From: Mallotus nudiflorus
Taxonomy: Eukaryota > Streptophyta > Magnoliopsida > Malpighiales > Euphorbiaceae
Length of the DNA: 64,000 nucleotides
NCBI GenBank assembly: GCA_947683625.1
Contig: CANTUR010001093.1
Span: forward strand, 18,501 to 82,500
Direction: 5' to 3'
Made by a program: the position numbers and the translations under genes. A model generated the notes under the pieces. That model had not been told where the DNA came from. It saw only the letters and a list, made by a program, of their open reading frames with translations, and did no database searches. Positions 20,908-31,527 of this stretch are shown here, one piece after another. How positions within the stretch are numbered: the first letter of the stretch is position 1; every line of letters begins with the position of its first letter.

Positions 20908-23900
20908 TGTCATGATCCAAACTGAGGAGTCATGACCAGCACTAGGGAATGGAAATTCTCACAAATTCGGAACCAGTAGCAAGCCTTAAAATAAAAACAC
21001 ATGCAAACATATCACAAAAATACATCAGAATTAAAACTTTAATTAATATAAAATGAATCCTTATATCATAACATAATAAAATATGTTCATACAAATATTT
21101 AAATAAAGGAACACTATATAATACAATACAGATACTAAAATAAGAAGTACTACTACTGCAGCGTTTACTAAAAGACAAGAGAAGTGATGGTTCAATATTT
21201 ATATAAGTTAGTCGGACAGGAAAGAGTCAGACGAAGAGTTCTAATAGGAAGGTTTGAATTAGAAGATTCTGAAAATAATATTAAAGGGGGTCAAACCTCA
21301 CTGAATGAATTATTGTAATTTATATACATGCAACACAAAGGCATTTACATTCAAGAATCAATATAATAATATATATTTATTTATTTATATATGCATGTAT
21401 TTCATACAGATGCTAAAAAAAATACTTTTATAATAGCTAAAAATATACTTTTATGATAATAATAAATGTAGAAGAATTTTGAGTGGATAATCGGAGTAAA
21501 ATCCCTAAATTTTTGCAACCTCAACATTAAATATCATTAGCCATCAGGCTTTCCATACTCTAAAAATATTCTTTTATCCAACTTTTGACAGTGAACTGGC
21601 CTTGAGTATATAAAGAGTCAACCGAGGATCCACAGTTCCACTACTGGTGCTAACTGGCCCCGAATACCCTACATGTCAACTGAGGATTTGCAGTCACACC
21701 CTTATTATCCACAATTCACAATAACCATCATTTCCATAACCTGAGTTAATTAAAGTTCAAAACCTAACTCTAGTGTATTGTTGCACAACAGCCTTAGTGT
21801 GACCTGTTAGGTGGTATGTTTTATAACTATCCTTAAAAATGTCATTTCATAATAAAATAGTGAAAATCACGATAAACATGAATAGCATTCATTTTCATAA
21901 TTTAATAATCACATGTAAATATATATAAAAAAATATATTCGAAATAATCATATAATAACAATTTAAGGGATTAAAGCATAATGACAAATCATATTTATTC
22001 AAAATATGAATGCTTAGAATACGTCATCTACATGCAGTGTATACATATAATAATAACTCATAGTTCTATCATGCTCCTCAACCCTAGCTCAACTAGTCTG
22101 GTCCTATAGGCCTAACCTGTAGTGTAACTAAGGAAAATAATAAAATAACAATCTATTAGAATTGAAATCCTAATTTATACTTCTAGAAATTTTAAAGAAT
22201 GACTCAATCTAGGACATGACTCGACAACAATTCAAAACTCATGACCGACCTGATGTCATGTTGTACGAGAATTCTACTGAAAATTCGGCAGAGTCTCCTT
22301 TGCAAAATGGATATCTCTCTACTAAAAGTAGAGTTGATTCTACATGCAAACACACTTCAAATACATAGAATGCTCAACTTCTCGGGTTGGACGCCCAAAC
22401 TACATAAATTGCCCAACCAAGAACCAATACACACAAAATTAATAGTATAATAATAATAAATATTAATAACTCACTACAATTCATAAAAATCAATAAAATA
22501 TCATAAATCAATTTATTTAAATAATAAAAACATCAAAGATATTTATTTTTAAAATAATTAATAAAATCTCAAATATAATTAAATAATATTAATAAAAATT
22601 CATTTTTCAAATATTCAAAATCAAATAGTATAATTTAAAAATAATTATTTAAAATGCCCAAATATATAATAAAATAGCTAAAAATTCATTAAATCAAAAA
22701 AATGATAGATAAAACTATTATTTGAATATATTTCCAAAAGTTATTATTAATTAGCTAAAAATAGTAAATAATTCATAAAAATTATTTTAATACTATTTAT
22801 TACTAAAAAATTATTCAAATCATAATAATTAACAATGATTTCAATTAAAATACAAAATTTACTAATTTATACTAATTTTTCCAAAAATCTAATTTTTACA
22901 TAAATATTCAAAAATTTATAATAAATAATTGGAACATAATTTCAATAAACTTTCTTAACGAAACATGCTTAAAATCATTAGTAGAATTTATTAAAAATAA
23001 AATACATCTCCATGCCGGGACAATTCCCATGAACAGTAACCGAGCTCGAAATAGTGCTCAAATCTCAACTATCTTCAAAATCGAATTTAAATACATTTTT
23101 GGAAAGCTTACAACTTTAATTTAAATAATCTAAAGTCAATTTAACAAAAATTAAGCTAATTGAATACAAAATCAACAATTGAAACTATGAATCCTAGAAT
23201 GAATTATCTCAAATTGAAGCTGAATTAGAGTTTAATAAGACAAATTACCTTGGGGCAAATGAAGCTGACATCGAGAGCATTCAAATGAGACCAGTGTGAG
23301 CTCCAACCACCGTCGGAATTGCCATCGGTGGCCTCCGGAAGCTCACAGCACCGAGAAGGAGAAGGGAGAGAGGAAGAAAATGAGCTCGCTAGAGTTGGGG
23401 GAAGAAGATCAACGTTGCTACTGCTACTGGTGGCATGTGTAGTGGTTCGGCGGTCAGGTGGCAACATGGGTGCTGGTGGCGCGATTCTACGTTTCACGTA
23501 GAGAAGAGAAGAAGAAAGGAAAAGGAGGGAAAGGGGAAGGAAGGAAAAGAAAAGAGGGGGAAAGGAAAAATTTTCATATATATTTATATATTTTTTATTA
23601 AAAAATGAGAAAAAGGATAAAATAATATAAAAATAATATTTTTAATTTAAATATTTACTTTTCTAATTAAACTCACCACATAATATTAAAATATATTAAA
23701 TACACTAAATTAATATTATTCACAAATAATAATAATAATATATTAAATAATATATAATAATAAATTTAAGTTTTAAATTTCAATTTAATATTAGTACCAT
23801 AATATAATAAAATAATTAATAACATTTGAGTTTAATTAAATTTCACAAAATAACCATAATATAGCAAATTAATAAAATATTTATTAACACTGTAAATCCC

Positions 23901-23941
23901 ATAAATTAGTTTAATAATTTATAAAATATCTTGTTATAACA
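20908..23941 (-). mobile_element. Solo LTR of a Tekay-related element
   Basis: A 3034-bp segment with ends TGTCATGATCC...TTATAACA, flanked on both sides by ACTAA (20903-20907 and 23942-23946). Its start resembles the inner end of the Tekay LTR (TTATCACGATCCAAAC and AGCAAGCCTTAAAA). It also shares the motif of a first-exon-like GA-rich stretch near the far end. No internal region, PBS or polypurine tract is attached, so it is best read as the product of LTR-LTR recombination. ORFs at 23225-23501 are overlapping frames in this LTR. Confidence 0.85.
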
Positions 23942-23946
23942 ACTAA

Positions 23947-24704
23947 ATTCTAGTTAAGTTTATTTGTAAGGTGGTTAATTAAATCATTAACAAATTATAG
24001 ATAAGCATTTTCCTGTAGCTTATTTTAAGGAAATTTTCTTTAATTTATGGTGATCTTTTTTATTTTGAACCAAGTAGTTTGATATTACAAAATATCTTCC
24101 ACTATAATGATTACATGTTAATATAAACACTTAATTTAGTCTATTCACATTTTATTTTATTGTTTTTTTTGTTATCCATGAATAGAGAATAATTTTTTAT
24201 GTGTTACACAATAAAAGAGTTCTATTTTAAAAAATATATATAAAAATCAATATAAAAAACTAATAAAATTTAAATTTTATATCTTAAGATGATTTTTTAA
24301 AATAACCATTAAAAATAATCTCCCCATGGCAATTTGATTACATTTTAATTAATCTCTTCATCATGGCACTTAATTTGTTTACATTTTTTTATTGAATTAA
24401 CAGCTAACCAAATATTAATGGTTTTCTCAATGTTATATATTGGAAATAAAAAGGAGTTTTTTTTTTTAACTGACTTGTGGATCAAGAGACTGAACTAATA
24501 ATAAATTTTTTAAACAAAAAATAAAAAACATAATGTGTTTACATAATTAGAACAGCAAAATCGAGAAAACATTCCAAAAGCATGGGGTTAGTAAAGGATT
24601 GTCATTGTTCGTTAACATGAAAATTTGTGAAGTTCCATAAAACCATGGCCCCAACTCCAATCCCATTCAAATTAAAAAAAAAAAAAAAAAAACAGAGAAA
24701 GCAA

Positions 24705-24741
<37 letters not shown>

Positions 24742-25278
24742 GAAGAAGACACATTAACCACTCTCAAAGTAGCTTCACACCATTGTTAAAAAAAAGAAAA
24801 AAGTAGCTTCACATTAGTGCATCTTGATAAATACAATAATTATGTATTCACTCTTTTTACCCCCCACAATTCAGTCTTACAACACACAATAAACTACAAA
24901 ATGATTCATCTTCTTTACTAAATATATAGAGGACCACTTTCGGCTAAATTTACTCCATTGAAGCTCTTATGTTGAAAGGACATTGTCAAAATTCTATAGA
25001 TGGACTCTGAATGTAGCAAAACTATTTTTTATGAAAATCAATGCATTATTTATGTCATAAAAAAATTGCAAACACCAAAATGAATTTCTGGACCAAAAAG
25101 ACTACAACCTGCCAGTCAACCCTTGTTGATGCTTATATTCTGGCAAATTTAAAGGCATTCCAGCCATATGGATAAATCCAACTAGCAATCACTTTCCACA
25201 CCCAACCACTCTTCTCTTTTGTTCTCTCTTCCTTGGCAAGCTTTGTTGTTTTTCCTTATTTTTGTAGATTCCGCCATA
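23947..25278. other. AT-rich intergenic DNA; (AAT)n microsatellite at about 24709-24741
   Basis: No coding region recognised. Contains poly-A runs (about 24666-24690), an AAT triplet repeat of about 11 units, and less biased DNA from about 24900 that could be the 3' untranslated exon of the small gene candidate to the right. Confidence 0.6.
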
Positions 25279-25548
25279 GCTAAGAGGGCACATTATAAGT
25301 TGCATCTCATAACAATATCCCAATAGAATAAAAACATAAGCAAATACTACAAGACTTAAAATCCATAAGAATAGAAAATCAATGCATGAAAATCATATAT
25401 TCAATCTTTATGATTTCATTTTGCTAAATTAAAACTTACAGTTAAAATTCTGGGTTCACTGACCATGGCAATCTAACTTACAACCAAAACAGATTGCTCT
25501 ATCCATGGACCAACGATTGAGCTGAGAACTACCCTTCAACTGCTGAGG

Positions 25549-25773
25549 CTAAGGTTGGGAGTTTGGCTCATAAAGGGCGCGGAGAGTTGGATGATTAGGC
25601 CCAGGTTCTTGACAAGGAGAAGCTGGTAGTGGTGGTGGTGGCGGTGTCGAATCTTCCAGGGAAAAGTTGAGGCTTTCAAAGTCATTGTGAGAAAGAAGTT
25701 CAAGGAGTAGGAGAATGATGATGGAAAAAAAAAGCACAGAGAAGAAGATGCAAAGAAGAAGAGGCAAAATCAT
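25549..25773 (-). CDS. Possible small single-pass membrane protein, 74 aa
   Basis: ATG at 25773 opens MILPLLLCIFFSVLFF, continuing as a strongly hydrophobic segment of about 28 residues (signal anchor or signal peptide). Then come an acidic turn (HNDFESLNFSLED), a run of five prolines and a polar tail ending YEPNSQP. On the same strand a consensus donor GTAAGTTAG lies at 25481 and an acceptor TGCCCTCTTAG at 25280, so a 202-bp intron could sit in the 3' untranslated part. Unlike its surroundings, the tail has balanced base composition. The family is not recognised; it may be a small host gene or a chance frame, and an upstream in-frame ATG lies in poly-T sequence and is not preferred. Confidence 0.33.
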   Translation of the reverse strand: MILPLLLCIFFSVLFFSIIILLLLELLSHNDFESLNFSLEDSTPPPPPLPASPCQEPGPNHPTLRALYEPNSQP

Positions 25774-25879
25774 GAATGGAAAAAAAAAAAAAAAAAAAGC
25801 AAAAAAAAGATGACGCGAAAATGGGCATGCATGAAATTTTTTGAGAAAAAAGGACATGATTGAATATTTTTAAAACATA

Positions 25880-28350
25880 GGATATATTATGTTAAATGTA
25901 CCTTTTTTTGAGCATTTTTGTAAAAATTCCTTTCTTTTTCTGGTTTTTTTTGTGATTGTATTTTTTTTTTGTTGGTTTTTTTTCAATTCAATGAACTTCT
26001 TTTTCAGTGATTTTTTTAGTTGTTTTTCTGATTTTTTTGACAGTTGTTTTTCTAACAGTTTTTCTTTTTTGTTGGTTCTCTTGCACTTTTTTGGTTGTTT
26101 TTAGTTATTTTTTTAATTGTTTTGGTTTCTTGTGTTGGTTTTCAATTCTTTTCTTGTTGTTTTGGTGGTTTTTTTTTTGTTGATTCTTTTTGCAATTTTA
26201 TGAGCTTGTTTTCTAGTGGTATTTTTTTTTATTGTTTTTCTGGTTATTTCACGGCTGTTTTAAAGGAAAAAAAAAACCATAAATACAACCATGGAAACAT
26301 CCAAAAAAATAATCACTACAAATAACCTCATAAAAATACAAAGCTGAAGTAGAACAAAATAAAAAAAAAAACCAAAAAATACTAAAGAAAATGAAAAGAT
26401 TAAGAAAAAAAGTAATAAAAGTAAAAAATAAAAAGAAAATAAAAAAGAAAATAAGAACCACAAACAACTAGAGAAATAATAAAAAATAAATAAAATAAAA
26501 TAAGGAGAGAAAGAAAAATAAATAGAATATAAAAATAATGGAATGAATAATAATATTAAAATAAAATAGTTATAGAATAATAATAGGAACAAGAAAGAAT
26601 AAATAAATAAAAGTATAAAACGAAAAAAATAAGGATAGAAAGAAAAAATAAATAGAAAATACAAAAAGAAGGGAAAAGAGAAGGAATACATAAGTTAGTG
26701 AAAAAATAGTGATTTTTTCATAAATGTAAAAAAAATATATATATTTTCACTTTTATAGTTGACTAAGAAGTTTTACAAAAATATTAAAAACACGGAAACT
26801 TTTTTCCAAATATACGGTCCCTTCGTCTTCTTTTTTCTTCTTCTTCTCTGTTTTTTATGTCTTTCTCTATAATATCTGTTCCTCTCTTTTTGTTCTCTAA
26901 TTCACCCTACTTTGTCTTCTCATTCCTTCTTCTTCTTCTTCTCTATTTTTTTTTCTTCAAATTTTTACACTTTTCATTCTCTACTATGGTTTTACTTTTC
27001 TTTTTGTTCTTCTTTCTTTTTTTCTTTCTCTGCAATTGTTCTCTTTTCTTTTCTTTTCATTCTCTACTCTTACATGGCATTATCAACATAAATTCCAAAA
27101 CAAAACAAAACAATCATAGTATTTCTCTTAAAGAATTTTTATTCATGGCTTTTTTTTTATTTGTTGATTTAACTTTTACTTTTCTTGATATTTTTCTTTT
27201 CATGACCAATAAAAGATCTTAAAAATAAAGTATCCATAGAGAAAGTGAATGACTTAAATTGTACAATTGTCTTTTGGGTTTTTTTTAAAGAAGAATTTTT
27301 ACAGTTAAAAACTTGAACTTTATAATTGTTTTAGGTGCTGAAATTTGAATATTATAATGGGTCTAGTTTGATTTCTTTGGATTGATAAGAGTATGTGTTT
27401 TCTTTTTTCCTAGTTGTTTTCATGAATATTTTGACGGATGTTTTTTTTTTTTTTTTTAATTTTATGAGGTTGTTTTTCTTGTTGTTTTTGGTTCATGATT
27501 TTTTTTGTTATTTTTTAGTTGTTTTTGTAGTTGTTTTGATGATTGTTTTCAGGTTTTTTTTTTTTTTTAGTTTTATGAGATTGTTTTTCAAGTTGCTTTT
27601 GGTTTATGATTGCTTTAGTGATTGTTATTCTGGTTGTTTTGGCGGTTATATTTTTTATTATTTTAGTAGTTGTTTTATTTGTTGGTTCTTTTTCAATTCT
27701 ATGAGTGTTTTTGTAATGGTTTTTGTAGTTGTTTTTATGGTTATTTTTGCAGTTATTTTTTTTTGTTGTTTTGACGGTTGTGCTTTTTGGTTGTTTTAAT
27801 GGTTGTTTGTCTAGTTGTTTTGGAGGTTATTTTGGTGGCCGTTTATGTTTTTTTTTTTATATTAATTCTTTTTCAATTTTATGAAGTTTTTTTGTAATAA
27901 TTTTTCTAATTGTTTTAACAAATGCCTACAAAAATAACCAAAACTTGCTGTTTTCTTCTTTTTTTTTGAAACTCATAATTTACAATTAAAAGGATTTTTG
28001 CTCTGCTTTCTTCTTCAACATCATCATTTTTTTCTTTTTCAGTTTATTTTCTGAACAGAAAGAAAATAGAAAAAAATAAATTAAGAGAAAAATAATGGAA
28101 GAAAGAAAAAAGAAAGAAATAATTAGAATGAAAAAAATAAATAGAACATGGAAAAACAGAAGGGAAAGATAAAGAAGAAATCAGTTAGGGAAAAAACAAT
28201 GCCAGAAAAAACGTAAAAATGAAAAAAAAAAAAAGAGAACAAAGCACTGTAATTTTGAAAAAACTTTTGTTAGTACGTATTTTTGAAAATGCTTTGGTTG
28301 AACTTAGCATTTTCTGTAATTTTCTAAAAAAAAAAGGAAAATAACAAAAA
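25880..28350. repeat. Low-complexity, strand-biased DNA
   Basis: Alternating blocks. 25890-26260 and 27380-27880 are T/G-rich on plus, made of loose copies of TTGTTTT-GTGGTTG; 26270-26700 and 28060-28250 are A/G-rich; 26820-27060 is C/T-rich. Pieces recur: 26520-26760 resembles 28080-28290, and 27282-27420 resembles 19247-19390. Long open frames here encode only Phe/Leu/Val/Ser-rich or Lys-rich strings and are composition artefacts. Confidence 0.75.
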
Positions 28351-29030
28351 TTCAGATAACAGCGTAAAAAAGAAAAAAAGTATGTGTAAAAAGAAAACGA
28401 GTCTGTGTGAAACAGAAAACAAAGAGGACTGTAAAATATGAAAAGGTTTTGTCCAACCTTATAATTATTCCTAAAAAACTTTGAAGATGAAAGAGACGTG
28501 CTAAAAACAACAGGCTATTTAGCATTTTATGGTAAAAATTAAAAGTATTTCTCAATTTGTAGTTGTTTTGAAAGTATTTTCTTTTTTGTAGTGGTTTTGA
28601 ATTTTTTTTTTTCAATTTATGATAATTATAGCTGAGATGACATGACAGTATGCATTTCATTAGTGGAGCTGGCGAAAAACTCATTCCTCCAGTTCAAATT
28701 GTGGAATGCTTTTTTTTTTTTTTTAATATTTTTTTACCATTTCGCCACTCATATTGGTTAAATGGCCAAGGACCATTCTTTTTACATTGCATTATTATTT
28801 TTTCTTTTGTTTGGCCATCTAAATTGGCCATGCATCATTTTTTGGTCTGTTGTGTTTTGGTGAGCCTAGTGTTTTTTTTTTTAATTTTTTAATTTTACTA
28901 TTATTATGATTATGATTAATTAATTATAATAATATTAAAAGTAATATCATAATTATAATATTATTATAAAAAACTCCACTCAATTAAATATTTAATTATA
29001 TATATATAATTAAATATTTAAATTAAAAGT
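28351..29030. other. AT-rich DNA, no gene seen
   Basis: Contains poly-T runs, a palindromic (TATA)-rich stretch near 29000 and no codon-like composition. The 110-codon minus frame at 28352-28684 shows no recognisable motif. Confidence 0.55.
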
Positions 29031-30110
29031 AAAATACAAATTAAAAGTTTATTTATGATAATTAAAAAATAAAAAGAAAAAAATAATTTTTTGATAAATG
29101 ACCCACTAATTTTTTTAAAAAAATAATTAGAAAAGAAAAGAAAATAAAGTTTAAAATAAAAGAATAATAAATAGAAAAAAAGAGATTTTTGAAAAAAGAA
29201 ATTGAATTCAAGATAATTTTTAACTGTAGCTATAAAATGAAATTAAAATTAAAAATGAGATTGAAAGAAAAATATTAATAAATATGCAAGTGAATGTCAA
29301 TGAAACTATAAGTAAAGATCAATGAACATATAAGTGAAGATAAATGAATCTTAATTATTAAATAATGAAACTTGATTTATCTTATGAACATATATTATTT
29401 AAGTAATAAACCTACATTATTCAACTAAAATAAAAAGACAAAGTAAAAGTTTATTTATTAAAATTAAAAATAATTTTTAATAAATAAAAATATTATTTGA
29501 CTAAAATCATGAATAAAAAATTAAATTCAACCACTTTAATTAATAAAATAAAAAGAATTTTTTTTGATAAATAAAAATATTTTTGTCATTTCTATTAATT
29601 TTTTTAAAAATAATTAGAATAGAAAATAAAATAAAGCTTAATAAGAAAATGATAAATAGAACAAAAAAATGAAATTTTTGAAAAAAAGAAATTGAATTCA
29701 AGATAATTTTTAATAGTAGATATAAAATGAAATTAAAAAAAAAAAGTTGAAAGGAAAATATCAATAAATTTGAAGGTAAAAATCAATGGATCTGCAGGTT
29801 CAAATGTCAATGAAGATGTAGCCTATAAGTGAAAATTAATAAACTTCTAGGTGAAAATCAATAAACATTTATTATTTAAGTAATGAACCTATATGTTTTA
29901 TCTTATGAACATGCATTATTTAAGTAATAAATTTACATTATTTAATTAAAATAAAAATACAAGTAAAAGTTTATTCATTATAATTAAAAAATAAATAATA
30001 AATAATTTTTAATGAATAAAAATTTTATTTTGACTAAAATCATGAATAAAAAATTTAATTCAACCATTGTAATTAGCAAAATAAAAAATAATTTTTTGAT
30101 AAATAGAAGT
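29031..30110 (+). repeat. Tandem duplication, about 490-530 bp period, two copies plus a partial third
   Basis: The phrase ATTGAATTCAAGATAATTTT starts at 29201 and 29691, a spacing of 490. CTAAAATCATGAATAAAAAA starts at 29501 and 30034, a spacing of 533. Sequence between these anchors is also similar, with small insertions and deletions. The unit is AT-rich and has no coding content. Confidence 0.8.
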
Positions 30111-31190
30111 CCATTTTCTCTCACTCTTCATCCTATAAGCAACTGCAATAACAATGACAGAGATAATTACACTACAAACATGAACACAAGCTACTTACCC
30201 CCAACTCAGAATCACTCAATTTTTGACCAATTTTAATCTTTTATTGACAATGACCCCCCATCAATAACAATTACGCAAAAACTCGAGACCAAGAACAAAA
30301 CTATAAAGAAAAACAACAAACTCAAACCAAGGAACCTAAAAGGACTTTTTCGCAAACATGTGCCCTGTCTTCCCTATTAAACTCAACCGAAAAATAAAAG
30401 TATTTTTTTTTGCTTTATATGTGTGATGAACCCTTAGTTTACATTGTGATATGGACAAGATCCATGGTATAACAATTGGATATTTACTCTCTAGTTTTTG
30501 GTTTTTTTTACAAAAAAATTATTTTAAGATTTTTTTGAGATTTTTACAAAAATATGCATTTTTTTAGGTCAGATTTTCAGCAAAATATTCACCTTTGTTA
30601 GATATTACGCTTGTACCTAACTTTTACAAAAAATTACATGCGTGCCCTAACTTGTTTTCCCTCAGTTCATCTTCTTATTCCTCTCGTTCTTTCAGCCGTC
30701 GCTCACAGCTCAGAGCTACTGCCTCATAGCGCAATCTCTCACAACTCATAGGTCACAACTCCATCACTTACAGCTCCTCGGTACTAGCTCCTTCATCACA
30801 ACTCTGTCCCTTAACTCGATCTTATCACATTTTTTTTAGATTCATTATTTTTAAATCTGATTCAAAGAAAAAACCAAAACAATTTTTTTTCTATTCAGAT
30901 TCTAAATCTCATTCATCTATTCATCATATAGTAGAAACTCAATCATTCAACATAAAAAAGAAGATACAAGTAACAAACAACCAATAAAAATCACAGATCC
31001 CCAGGTACATTATTCAATTTTTTAAATTACTCGCTTTCATTCATATTTGGCTTCAAAAAAAGATTTCATTTTCTAACAACATAACATTAGAGATTTTGAT
31101 TTTTTACAAGAAACAAAAATTGAAAAAAATAGTATATTTTAAGCATTTTTGTAGTTTCTAACACAAAATTTTGTATCTTGTGAATAATCT
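30111..31190. other. Left flank and 5' untranslated region of the MULE
   Basis: From about 30470 the DNA changes to poly-T/A tracts with ACAAAAATATGCA and TTACATGCGTGCCC. These are followed by a C/T-rich stretch (30660-30840) like a plant 5' untranslated leader. The exact terminal inverted repeat of the MULE could not be identified, so the left border is uncertain. Confidence 0.4.
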
Positions 31191-31194
31191 TGTT

Positions 31195-31295
31195 TTTATA
31201 CATTAAAAGAGAAAAACAGATGCCATATTCATTATTTGTATACATTTTTGCATCTTATCCAAATATTTTTTGAATCTCATTGCAATATGATACAT
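31195..31295 (+). repeat. Single ~90-bp repeat unit upstream of the MULE transposase
   Basis: Carries AACAGATGCCATATTCATTA, then ATCTTATCCAAATATTTTTTGAATCT. It matches the units at 34031-34390, so copies flank the transposase gene on both sides. Confidence 0.7.
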
Positions 31296-31527
31296 AAAAA
31301 ATTATATGATTTGAAAACAATAATTTGATAAACATTAGATGGAAAAAAAAGTATATTATAGGTATCTTATTCGTATCTTATGCAATTCAGTATTTGTTAC
31401 ATTGCAGTTTAGTATATTTTTAGCTTATCATTGATTTCAAATACTATTTTATATTTGTTATGTTTATTTTTTTTAGAATATAATTCGAATATTAATGTTT
31501 TTTATTCATTTTATATACTTCTGGGAT

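Noticed and set aside
23225..23501. Overlapping plus and minus ORFs of 60-90 codons
   Set aside because: Inside the solo LTR, in a GA-rich stretch equivalent to the non-coding GA-rich part of the Tekay LTR.
25889..27799. Several long open frames with Phe/Leu/Val-rich or Ser/Tyr-rich translations
   Set aside because: They arise from T-rich or T/G-rich low-complexity DNA. They show no motif, no splice pattern and overlap in several frames.
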